A stretch of DNA of 33,149 nucleotides. Source: Bacteroidota bacterium. GTDB taxonomy: Bacteria; Bacteroidota; Bacteroidia; Chitinophagales; Chitinophagaceae. The stretch is taken from contig JABDCE010000029.1 of NCBI GenBank assembly GCA_013288285.1, positions 1-33,149 on the forward strand, written 5' to 3'. The position numbers and the translations under genes are program-made. Under the pieces are notes generated by a model, which worked only from the letters and a program-made list of their open reading frames with translations, ran no database searches and was not told the origin of the DNA. Below are positions 25,104 to 32,619 of this stretch, piece after piece (position 1 is the first letter of the stretch; each line of letters opens with the position of its first letter).

Positions 25104-27008
25104 ATGCTCCGGAATACGTTATTGATCCTCTGTTGCTTATGCTGTCTCACGGCTGTTGCCCAGTCCCATAAGGCTGGCCGCAACTACAATTCCGCTGAGC
25201 GCTACAAGGCTGCAAAGAAACCGGCCAAAGCATACAAAAAAATGGAGAAGTCCATTCGTAAGGCCCCCGGTTCCCCCGAGGCTTACAGCGAGCTCGGCGA
25301 ATGGTATTTCGAGGCCCACCAGTTTGCAAAAGCTGCAGAGGTATTTAAGAACGCTTCATCCAAATGCCACAATGGCGGCACACGCTTCGCAAAGCCCTAC
25401 GCACGCTCCCTCATCTATTCAGGCGCGCCCGACAAGGCCCTCAGCATCATCAACACCTATGCCACCATCCACGACAGCGCCGAGTGGAACCGCCTGTTGA
25501 AACAGGCAATGTTCGTAAAGCAATTCGGCAGCAAGCTCACATGCCCGCAACCCGTTGCCCTGAATGGCCGCGTCAATAGCCCCGTGCCTGAATTGTTCCC
25601 CTCTATGGCCGTCGACACACAGACACTCTACTTCACCCGCCGCGTCAACGACGAGAACGATGACTTTTATAGTGCCGAATTAGACACATGTGGCGATTGG
25701 TACAATGTCTATAATATGGGCTACCCGCCCAATACCCCCGACCAGGAATCGGCACAGTTCATCTCTGCCGATGGCCATTATCTCTTCCTCACCCGCTGCG
25801 ATCTACGCAGTGACGACGGCTTCGCCCAGGGCGGATGCGATATGTACATGGCCTATCGTGTAGCCAACGACAGCGACTGGACCATCCCGCAGCCTTTCGG
25901 CTTCACCATCAACACCCCCGACTACGAGGGCCAGCCCACCCTCTCGCCCGACACCCGGGAGCTGTACTTCGTCAGCGACCGCAAGGGTGGCTATGGCGGT
26001 TACGATATTTATATTTCCCGGTTCGAGGACGGCCTCTGGCAGCCACCCGTCAACGCCGGGCCGTCTATCAATACCGCCGGCAACGAGACCGCACCATACA
26101 TCAACCTCGATAACAAAACACTCTTCTTTACCAGCGATGGCTGGCCGGGCATGGGTGGCACAGATATTTTCATGAGCAAAAAACTCGCCGACGGCTCCTG
26201 GACCACCGCTCAGAACATGGGTTACCCCATCAATACACCCTATGACGAGAAGAGCGCCTGCGTCACACTCGATGGCAAAAAGATATACTTCGGTACCGAC
26301 CGCAACGGTCCCGCCGGCAACTTCGACATCTTCGAGGCATACATGCCTATGAGTATGCAGCCCGATCGCGTCAGCTATATCGCCGGTTACGTCTACGACA
26401 GCGTGTCCAAGACCCGCATCACCTCCGCCGCCATCTACATCACCGATGCCCGCAAGGGCGATACGCTCTACCAGTTCCGCAGCAACCGCGGCGATGCCAC
26501 CTTCCTCATCACCCTGCCGCTCTACAGCACCTACATCATACATACCGGCGCCATGGGCCACCTCCCGGTCGATGATACACTCGTCTTCGACAAGCAATAC
26601 ACCCAGCAGCCGCTCCTCCACAACATTGCCATGCTCCCCTCCAACTGGGAGGAGATCCGCGCCATACAGGATACCCTCATTGCCACCATACATTTCGATG
26701 CCAATGTCACCGAACTGTCTGAGCTCGACAAAGGCATACTCGGCAATGCCATAGCGCCATGGCTCCAGCACAAGAATTACACCGTTACCATCAATGCCTA
26801 TACCGACAATACCGGCAACCCCATGCTCAATGAAGAATTGTCCACACGCCGCGCCGCCATCGTTTCCAAAACAGTCATAGACATGATGGGCATGGACCAG
26901 ATCACCATCCTCTCCAAAGGCTGGGGCGAAGCCAACACCATCGCTTCCAACGATACCGAAGAGGGCCGCCGCACCAACCGCCGCGTAGAGATACGCATCC
27001 GGCGATAA
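25104..27008 (+). CDS. OmpA-family protein with TPR, beta-propeller and CRD domains (PorE-like)
   Basis: 634-residue exported protein. The signal MLRNTLLILCCLCCLTAVAQ is followed by TPR-like helices (about 22-150, e.g. AYKKMEKSIRKAPGSPEAYSELGEWYFEAHQFAKAAEVF), PD40/WD40-type propeller repeats (about 160-415, with TLYFTRRVN, ELYFVSDRKGGYGGYDIY, TLFFTSDGWPGMGGTDIF and KIYFGTDRNGPAGNFDIF), a carboxypeptidase-regulatory-like domain (about 425-510) and an OmpA C-terminal domain (about 520-634) with the peptidoglycan-binding NAYTDNTG...ELSTRRA...GRRTNRRVEI. This order is that of PorE of the type IX secretion system; many other Bacteroidota OmpA proteins share parts. The start is ATG 25104, since it begins the signal peptide. 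Codon use is strongly C-ending. A hairpin follows the stop. Confidence 0.82.
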   Translation: MLRNTLLILCCLCCLTAVAQSHKAGRNYNSAERYKAAKKPAKAYKKMEKSIRKAPGSPEAYSELGEWYFEAHQFAKAAEVFKNASSKCHNGGTRFAKPYARSLIYSGAPDKALSIINTYATIHDSAEWNRLLKQAMFVKQFGSKLTCPQPVALNGRVNSPVPELFPSMAVDTQTLYFTRRVNDENDDFYSAELDTCGDWYNVYNMGYPPNTPDQESAQFISADGHYLFLTRCDLRSDDGFAQGGCDMYMAYRVANDSDWTIPQPFGFTINTPDYEGQPTLSPDTRELYFVSDRKGGYGGYDIYISRFEDGLWQPPVNAGPSINTAGNETAPYINLDNKTLFFTSDGWPGMGGTDIFMSKKLADGSWTTAQNMGYPINTPYDEKSACVTLDGKKIYFGTDRNGPAGNFDIFEAYMPMSMQPDRVSYIAGYVYDSVSKTRITSAAIYITDARKGDTLYQFRSNRGDATFLITLPLYSTYIIHTGAMGHLPVDDTLVFDKQYTQQPLLHNIAMLPSNWEEIRAIQDTLIATIHFDANVTELSELDKGILGNAIAPWLQHKNYTVTINAYTDNTGNPMLNEELSTRRAAIVSKTVIDMMGMDQITILSKGWGEANTIASNDTEEGRRTNRRVEIRIRR

Positions 27009-27024
27009 ATCTTCACAAAACACA

Positions 27025-27047
27025 GAAGTCGCTCTGGGAGCGGCTTC
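27025..27047 (+). terminator. Probable terminator after the OmpA-family gene
   Basis: GAAGTCGCT (27025-27033) pairs with AGCGGCTTC (27039-27047), nine pairs with one G-T wobble and a 5-nt loop. A T run follows 9 nt later (27057-27061), further away than in a classical terminator. It could also act on the converging heme lipoprotein transcript. Confidence 0.4.
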
Positions 27048-27112
27048 ATGTTGTAATTTTTAGCATTTTCGAACCGAGCTTATCCAAAACGAATACCCGG
27101 CTCTTTTTTTAC

Positions 27113-27146
27113 ACAAAAGGGCCAGCCTTTTGGCCAGCCCCTTTGT
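27113..27146. repeat. Inverted repeat between convergent genes
   Basis: Arms 27113-27127 and 27132-27146 pair at 12 of 15 positions around a TTTT loop (ACAAAAGGGC... / ...GCCCCTTTGT). It lies 13 bp from the stop of the heme lipoprotein gene. Neither side has a T run in the needed place, so it may be a 3' stabilising hairpin rather than an intrinsic terminator. Confidence 0.45.
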
Positions 27147-27159
27147 CGTTGGTACTTTT

Positions 27160-28563
27160 CTAATGCCAGAATTGGCTTTTGTCGCTTCTGTGCAACCTGT
27201 ATTTTCTGATAGCTCTGAAGTTCTGCAAAAGCATTGTGTTTTGTGGCGAAGACGGCTGATTTTGCGTCCAATTACCAATCGACTTATATGCCATAACCAT
27301 ATCATAATCCATTCCTACCTGACCGGCATTGAAGGCTACATTACCATAGTCATCCCTAAACCATTTCATCCAGTCCGGACTACCTGGAGTATACACTATA
27401 CCTCTGAAATCCAGGTAGGGACTTGGCATCAGGAACGATTTAAATGTATCCTGTGCCGGGATATGACAGCTCATGCAGGAAGATAAGGCCAGTCTTGGAT
27501 AAACTTGGTGCGTTGTGTAGTCAGTAACATTATTGGCTACCGCGCCATCATTTGGACCACTGAGCCTGCCGCCCCATCCCAGGGTTTCTGTACTGTATTT
27601 TGGGGCTGCGGGATTAATAACTGTTTCATACAGCTTTGGGTATGGCGGTTGTTGTGGGCTTTTTACATCCGGATCATTGCCCCACATCGCTCCCAATGGC
27701 ACCATTTTATCCCAATAGCTGGTTCCGGTGGCATTCATATCGTATACAAATGTGGAATAGACCCAGCCCGTTTTAGGGGCTGTTTTACTGTCCTTAACAA
27801 TGACGTCCATTTGAAAAAAGCTAACAGTGCGAACCTGGTACCCTGTTTTAGGGTTTCCGGTTGTTGCACCCGTATCATAAATGCTAAAGGTTTGCGCACC
27901 CTGCATTACCGGCCATTGCGGCGCATTAATGTTTGAAAAAGCAAGCTTTACAATAACACTGCCTTCTTTAAACTGGGCGGCATCATTTACAAGGTTAACT
28001 TTTTGCCCGGTTGTGCCCCATATCTGCCCCACGGTATATCCCGCTAAAGAATCATACAAAACCACGGCATACCCTGCCTCGGGCTCGTTCAGGGTAGTAA
28101 ACATACCTGAATCATTTCCGTTCCCTAAGTAAGCGCCCAGGATGGCTTCTCTGTCTGCGCCCATCCATGGCTCCTGGAACCATCCGTATTTTGCAGCAGT
28201 CCATTCTTTATTGTTTGTGAAAAACGGCAATAAATTTGCGGCAATGTAGTTTTTTAGCGCATTCATATATGCTATGGTGTTTGCGCTGTCGATGGGCTGG
28301 CCGTTCAATGCCTGCTGCCACGGTGGATTAACAAGTGCTTGGGCTGTCGTCGGGTAGTTGTGACTGAGCACAAAAAGCGGACCGTCATACTGCGCTTTTG
28401 TGGGTACAGAATCGCGGTGGTCCTGGAACGGGCCACTCATTGTTGGGCCTGCTGTGTCCGATTTGGCTTCGCCCTCTTTGGACTGACCACCGCCACAGCT
28501 GGAAACTATAATGACCGTGGCTGATAAAATTGCGATGGTCGAAAAAAGGAATATTTTTTTCAT
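27160..28563 (-). CDS. Lipoprotein with a single c-type heme site, unknown function
   Basis: 467-residue predicted lipoprotein: MKKIFLFSTIAILSATVIIVSSCGGGQ ends in an SSC lipobox (Cys23). Residues 30-340 are unlike any family I recognise, with GPLFVLSHNYPTTAQALVNPPWQQAL, WFQEPWMGADREAILGAYLGN and a tail of W/G-rich phrases. A c-type heme site CMSCH is at 363-367 (RLALSSCMSCHIPAQDTF), followed by the motif PSPYLDFRGIVYTPGSPDWMKWF. It resembles, by layout, periplasmic electron-transfer or substrate-oxidising proteins with a C-terminal cytochrome part; only one heme is seen. It is the last minus-strand gene of the tyrosinase neighbourhood, after a 290-bp gap, so co-function with tyrosinase is only a guess. 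Confidence 0.65.
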   Translation of the reverse strand: MKKIFLFSTIAILSATVIIVSSCGGGQSKEGEAKSDTAGPTMSGPFQDHRDSVPTKAQYDGPLFVLSHNYPTTAQALVNPPWQQALNGQPIDSANTIAYMNALKNYIAANLLPFFTNNKEWTAAKYGWFQEPWMGADREAILGAYLGNGNDSGMFTTLNEPEAGYAVVLYDSLAGYTVGQIWGTTGQKVNLVNDAAQFKEGSVIVKLAFSNINAPQWPVMQGAQTFSIYDTGATTGNPKTGYQVRTVSFFQMDVIVKDSKTAPKTGWVYSTFVYDMNATGTSYWDKMVPLGAMWGNDPDVKSPQQPPYPKLYETVINPAAPKYSTETLGWGGRLSGPNDGAVANNVTDYTTHQVYPRLALSSCMSCHIPAQDTFKSFLMPSPYLDFRGIVYTPGSPDWMKWFRDDYGNVAFNAGQVGMDYDMVMAYKSIGNWTQNQPSSPQNTMLLQNFRAIRKYRLHRSDKSQFWH

Positions 28564-28690
28564 GTTATGTGGGATTTTATTTTTTTAATGTAATTGTGTA
28601 AAATGTTTTGCGCGTTCGCCAGTCTGTGGCGCCCGCCAACTTCGCTCATCATTGCATTTCGTCGTTACGTTTTCAAGGTGAACGGCACGG

Positions 28691-28721
28691 GATTGATCGC
28701 AATAAAGAATTGCAATCAATC
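28691..28721. repeat. 13-bp inverted repeat in the 290-bp gap
   Basis: GATTGATCGCAAT (28691-28703) and ATTGCAATCAATC (28709-28721) pair at 12 of 13 positions around AAAGA. No T run follows on either strand, so it is not a classical terminator. The surrounding gap (28564-28853) also holds a smaller hairpin CGCCA-GTCTG-TGGCG (28617-28631) and is richer in GC between about 28610 and 28740 than at its ends. I see no gene in it. Confidence 0.5.
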
Positions 28722-28853
28722 CTGGCCGATAGATGGCTCAACGCTGTTTTACCATATTTTTTCAATCCTTTTACTTTCATAAATAAGCTTCCTGCTATTG
28801 GAAATTATTCCGGAAAAATGTCCATTATCGGCGGAATGAGCGCCTATTGCATC

Positions 28854-29534
28854 TCATGAAGGCAAACCATACAGTCCCGGGTCTTTAAGTGGCAGAATAG
28901 TGTCGGGTGGTATTGGTGCGTCTCTTTGGTACACCATAATCCCGGCAGTTTGCCGTGCTATTTTTTCTCCGTCTATCTGCTCCACCAGGTGCAAAGCGCC
29001 ATCTATGCCAGAGGTAATACCACCGGTAGTAATAAAGATGCCATCCGCAACAAACCTTTTGTTCTGGATAAAACTGATTTGCGGATACATTTTTTGAATA
29101 CTGCCATCGGAGTTATCTGCCAGGTTCAGAAAATGCGTTGTAGCTTTTCTACCGTTCAGCAGGCCTGTTTTGGCAAGTGTGTAAATGCCTACGCACACAG
29201 ACATTATATAGGTATGCTTCCTGGGATGCGCAAGAACTTTTTCTCCAAATTCTTTTACCCATTTCACTATTGCAGGGCTCGCCTCATTATCGTCAGTGAT
29301 AAGGCCGGGTAGCACAATAATATCAGGCATCGGACAATCATAAATAGTATAGGTGGGACATATGGAGACCACATCTTTTTCAGTGATTCTCGGCATCCCT
29401 TTTTCCGCTACCGTATATATGTTATACCTATTATTATTCGACCTGTTGGCTTTTACAAAAACATCAATCGGGCCGTTCATGTCCACGAGCTCAACCTCAT
29501 TGTAAAATATCACTGCTACATTTATCTGGGACAT
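28854..29534 (-). CDS. DJ-1/PfpI superfamily protein (isonitrile hydratase-like)
   Basis: 226-residue cytoplasmic protein of the DJ-1/PfpI fold. The nucleophile is Cys114 in YIMSVCVGIYTLAKTGLLNGRKATTHF; the SVCxG...GLLxGRKATTHW-type phrase is shared with isonitrile hydratase and with the N-terminal domain of GlxA-type AraC regulators. The N-terminus (INVAVIFYNEVELVDMNGPIDVF) has the conserved acidic elbow (Glu14-Asp18). There is no AraC DNA-binding domain, so it is an enzyme-like or stress protein rather than a regulator. Candidate activities are isonitrile hydration or carbonyl/quinone detoxification; sequence alone does not decide. It lies 213 bp downstream of tyrosinase on the same strand, with a 13-bp inverted repeat between. 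Confidence 0.78.
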   Translation of the reverse strand: MSQINVAVIFYNEVELVDMNGPIDVFVKANRSNNNRYNIYTVAEKGMPRITEKDVVSICPTYTIYDCPMPDIIVLPGLITDDNEASPAIVKWVKEFGEKVLAHPRKHTYIMSVCVGIYTLAKTGLLNGRKATTHFLNLADNSDGSIQKMYPQISFIQNKRFVADGIFITTGGITSGIDGALHLVEQIDGEKIARQTAGIMVYQRDAPIPPDTILPLKDPGLYGLPS

Positions 29535-29657
29535 AAGAATTTTATTTAAGTACTGTTTGATTTAAATAATACTTGACAACATCAAATATTGCATCGTTAC
29601 GCCTTTATCGGGATTGATTTCCAATATGGATAATTTAGCCCCGGGAAAGACCAACCT

Positions 29658-29700
29658 TAATGTAAACAGGTCACCCGATTACAGGTGCCTGTTTACATTA
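29658..29700 (+). repeat. Strong hairpin with T-rich tail, terminator-like on the plus strand
   Basis: Perfect 13-bp arms TAATGTAAACAGG (29658-29670) and CCTGTTTACATTA (29688-29700), extended by CACC/GGTG inside after a 1-nt bulge; loop CGATTACA. The plus strand continues TTATTTATTTTTT, the layout of an intrinsic terminator, but both flanking genes (tyrosinase and DJ-1) run on the minus strand. Read in their direction the hairpin has no T run, so it may mark an antisense terminator, an mRNA-stabilising structure or a regulator site. Confidence 0.6.
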
Positions 29701-29747
29701 TTATTTATTTTTTGTGCCGCATCTTTACGGCAGAGTCGGCGCTAAAC

Positions 29748-31604
29748 CTACACTACCTGTAGCTTAAATGGATTTTTATGATGTATGCCCGTATCATGTG
29801 AAGCGATGGCAGTTTTCATCAATGTAGAATTTGCAGCTATTGTTCCTGATGCTGATGCACTGACAGATTTTGTAAAATTTGCCTGGTTTGCAACAGTAAA
29901 TTTCGCAAATTCCGTAGCATTGCCCGAACGCCCCTGTATCTGCACATCATAAATAGCATGCTGCAGTTCACTCTCAGAAAAACGGTAAAGGCTGAATATG
30001 GCAGTAACCTCCAGGTTAATCATGCAATTCTTACAAGCTACTACTCGCCACCTGCTCAGCACAGCATGGCTGCCTAAGTAATATCTGTTTCCATTGATGG
30101 TTGCATACGCCAATACGACAAAAGACCCATTGATCTTTGCCCTGTTTATCCCGTCCACTATCAGCACTTTGTTGCTTTTATGCACTGGTGCCGGTTTCGC
30201 TTTTGCTACTGCTATGGCCTTTAACGTTTTTGCCATTCCGTCTGTATTATCAAGCGATAAGTTATCGTAGGTAAATCCAAGCTGTTTCTCTATGTTGAAA
30301 ACATCTTTGGATTGATAGTTTCGCTCAACGCCGTTCTCAACTAATTTAAAAGGATAAAGCGGCGATTCCATTGTCAATTGTTCAGTTGGCTCATAACCTG
30401 TAGGGGGTTGGTTATTTATGTTATTCGTTCCGGGATATGGGCCTGCCGCTATAGTTGTAGCAGACAGTTGAGGTACGGATATGTCAATATTGTTTGTAGA
30501 CTTATGCTTTACCTGCCACATCCAGAATATTCGGTCCACGTTGCAGTGATGAAAGAAAAATATAGGGTCAAGACCTGCGGTTTCATTTTCGCCCATATCG
30601 CCATTGGCGTCAGCCGCTGGTAAGAACGGATTAGGCGAATTTGGATCGGCATCCTGTGTCGGTGCGTTTATCCCGCCAACTGCCAGGTGAATTTCACCAT
30701 GTGGATTTTCCAGTGCCTGTGTTAGTGGTTTTAGTTGCTTGGGATGTTCTTTATTCCAATTCGCTACGTCTTTGTTCCATTGGGTTACAGATGTGGAGTT
30801 AGAAAAAACGGTGTAGCACGGTGCATCCAGGCTCAGATGGTAACCTGCGTCTACGCCATCGGGTTCGCCAATTGGCGCTTGCGGATCTGAAGGGGTAGCT
30901 CCTGGCTGCATTTCAGAGCCACTGAGCCATCCCAGTACATTACCGTTAAGCAAAGAAGTGGTCAATGCATTATCTATAATATTTGTTCCGGCTATATAGT
31001 ATGCGCTGTTGTTTACTTTTGATGCAGCGGCGGCTTCCGGCGTGCCTACAAGCCCGGATAGCGGATAACGCACAGTCTCATATCCCTGGGGCTTCGTGTA
31101 CAGGTTCACTTCTCCCGAGTCTTGTAGTGCCAACGGTAGTGTGAATGATTTAAGTGGGTTTGGTATCGTAATGCCGTCTTTAAATGTGAAGTATTCATCA
31201 GTGAGGCAGGAGGGTATGCCCAGGTAAGTAAGATTGCCGTCCTTCCCGGTTATTTTATAGGTCTGATCCCAGTATGGCAGCATTACACTATCGCATCCGG
31301 GTACGCTTTGCAGTGCCTTCTCTAACTTGTGCAGGTAAACCCTGTGCCATGTCGGGAAGAGAATATTACCGTGATTACAATACCCGCCCCAATAGTTGGC
31401 CACATCGTAAGAACCTCTTCCGGCGAAAGGCTCGCCATGGTAGCCCCCAAGCGCGAAGAATGAATTCGGATCGCTGGCCGGCAATGACTTGATAAATTGC
31501 CATGCTACCATTAATTTTTCCAGGGGATCCTTGTCTTTGCCGCTCGTAAAGTCGTTCTGTATGTCTATAAGAGAACGGCGGACTTTCAGTGATGTCTGTG
31601 TCAT
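29748..31604 (-). CDS. Tyrosinase/polyphenol oxidase with C-terminal cap domain
   Basis: 618-residue type 3 copper protein that oxidises phenols and/or catechols to o-quinones. The central domain carries both copper sites: CuA His56, His78 and His87 (WGGYCNHGNILFPTWHRVYLHKLEKAL; spacing 22 and 9) and CuB His302 and His306 (PHGEIHLAVGG) with His352/353 (DPIFFFHHCNVDRIFWMW). Cys76-Asn-His78 matches the C-x-H thioether of fungal tyrosinases. From about residue 395 a second domain resembles the C-terminal segment of plant/fungal polyphenol oxidases, which covers the active site until removed; here it includes SNKVLIVDGINRAKINGSFVVLAY and a CKNC pair. No signal peptide is visible. It is fourth in a close minus-strand run. 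Substrate is unknown. Confidence 0.9.
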   Translation of the reverse strand: MTQTSLKVRRSLIDIQNDFTSGKDKDPLEKLMVAWQFIKSLPASDPNSFFALGGYHGEPFAGRGSYDVANYWGGYCNHGNILFPTWHRVYLHKLEKALQSVPGCDSVMLPYWDQTYKITGKDGNLTYLGIPSCLTDEYFTFKDGITIPNPLKSFTLPLALQDSGEVNLYTKPQGYETVRYPLSGLVGTPEAAAASKVNNSAYYIAGTNIIDNALTTSLLNGNVLGWLSGSEMQPGATPSDPQAPIGEPDGVDAGYHLSLDAPCYTVFSNSTSVTQWNKDVANWNKEHPKQLKPLTQALENPHGEIHLAVGGINAPTQDADPNSPNPFLPAADANGDMGENETAGLDPIFFFHHCNVDRIFWMWQVKHKSTNNIDISVPQLSATTIAAGPYPGTNNINNQPPTGYEPTEQLTMESPLYPFKLVENGVERNYQSKDVFNIEKQLGFTYDNLSLDNTDGMAKTLKAIAVAKAKPAPVHKSNKVLIVDGINRAKINGSFVVLAYATINGNRYYLGSHAVLSRWRVVACKNCMINLEVTAIFSLYRFSESELQHAIYDVQIQGRSGNATEFAKFTVANQANFTKSVSASASGTIAANSTLMKTAIASHDTGIHHKNPFKLQVV

Positions 31605-31637
31605 GTTGTTTGATTTTGTTTTTTATTATTTTGATTA

Positions 31638-32105
31638 CTAATTCATTTGTGGTGTTGCCATTTGTAAACGATTTCCCGAAAAAGTGTTGAGCAGTGAACC
31701 TGAAATAATTAAAGCCATCCCCAAAAAGAGCAGCCATTTATCACCTGGTATAAATGTTCTTGCAGCAAGTATGGTTAATGCCCCCACCAGGCTCATCAAA
31801 AACGGAAGGTAATAGGCAAGTCGCCGCGCCTTCTTATATAACATGAACAGGTGGATACCCAGGAATACCAACAGTACCGGAAGTAGCCAGCTCAGGTAGG
31901 CCATTTTCGCCAGCCCTAGGCAGCTAAACATACTCATATACACCGCCCAGCAAAGCGGGCATTTCGGAAAAAATGCGATCACTATGCTCAACAATACTGA
32001 TGGCACAGACCGCACAGTTTTCTTTACTTTTATCAATGGCTTTATTTCTGATGCTGCCGGCTCGCTATGGCAGCAACATTTTGCAGTTTCCGCTGAGTTG
32101 TTCAT
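31638..32105 (-). CDS. MerC-like Cys-rich four-helix membrane protein
   Basis: 155-residue membrane protein with four hydrophobic segments. The N-terminus carries a Cys cluster (CCCHSE, residues 10-13), and the first membrane segment holds FFPKCPLCWAVYMSMFSCLGL with Cys49, Cys52 and Cys62, a paired-Cys layout seen in MerC/MerT-type mercury transporters. A further stretch SLVGALTILAARTF resembles the last helices of such proteins. Role by inference: binding or moving a soft metal ion, possibly copper for the adjacent tyrosinase. It ends 33 bp before tyrosinase and begins 17 bp after the 149-aa gene. I am confident of the membrane nature and Cys pattern, less of the family. Confidence 0.7.
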   Translation of the reverse strand: MNNSAETAKCCCHSEPAASEIKPLIKVKKTVRSVPSVLLSIVIAFFPKCPLCWAVYMSMFSCLGLAKMAYLSWLLPVLLVFLGIHLFMLYKKARRLAYYLPFLMSLVGALTILAARTFIPGDKWLLFLGMALIISGSLLNTFSGNRLQMATPQMN

Positions 32106-32122
32106 ATTGCATCATTTTAGAA

Positions 32123-32572
32123 TTATTTTTTAGTGGTTTCTAATTCCTGGTAAACAGCAAAAAAAGAAGCAACCAATCCTGCTTGTTCTCCGCCGGGATG
32201 CGGAATCGCACGTGTAACGCTGCCTACCAGGGCAGGTATCTGCCGCACACCTTCCGGAATATGCGGCACAACATAACATAGGTAGTCGTAGATCCACGGT
32301 GCACCGCCTATTGTACCACTCCCGCGGAACCATAACGTAGCCGGATTGCCCTGCTGAACCGACCCTTTCAGATCAAGGTGCCAGCCATCGCCACCTATTG
32401 TCCCTGTCAGCTTACCATCGGCCGAGGTTATTATGTTCAGTGTCCCCTGTCCAAATTCAGGACAGTAAGTGTTATCACCTTGCGTTAAGTCGTGTGATAA
32501 ATTCGGATCATTCTTAAAACTTCTGTAGGCCCAGCGGCCCGTACCCGGAACAGTTTGATTTGCATTCGACAT
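32123..32572 (-). CDS. 149-aa protein of unknown function in the tyrosinase run
   Basis: Unrecognised soluble protein without a signal peptide. It reads as a single compact beta-rich domain: GTGRWAYRSFKNDPNLSHDL, then GQGTLNIITSADGKLTGTIGGDGWHLDLKGSV and LWFRGSGTIGGAPWIYDYLCYVVPHIPEGV, with alternating hydrophobic strands and a Cys at about position 37 (TYCPEF). Three His residues in the later half (WHLD, PHIP, PHPG) could bind metal. It lies 47 bp after the ABM gene and 17 bp before the MerC-like gene, so it is almost certainly co-transcribed. A small tyrosinase partner, such as a copper chaperone, is one idea; I can show no homology for it. Confidence 0.7.
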   Translation of the reverse strand: MSNANQTVPGTGRWAYRSFKNDPNLSHDLTQGDNTYCPEFGQGTLNIITSADGKLTGTIGGDGWHLDLKGSVQQGNPATLWFRGSGTIGGAPWIYDYLCYVVPHIPEGVRQIPALVGSVTRAIPHPGGEQAGLVASFFAVYQELETTKK

Positions 32573-32619
32573 ATTTTCTATTTTATTGGTTTAAGAAATG
32601 ATAATATTTTGTTGGCAGT

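Noticed and set aside
25803-27023. Minus-strand open frame of 406 codons
   Set aside because: It lies opposite the OmpA-family gene, whose domains are clear. The antisense frame has a low-complexity Val/Gly/Ala/Asp composition, as expected from the GC-rich, C-ending codons of the true gene.
28854-29534. GlxA-type AraC regulator
   Set aside because: The protein ends after the DJ-1 domain; no helix-turn-helix follows in any frame.
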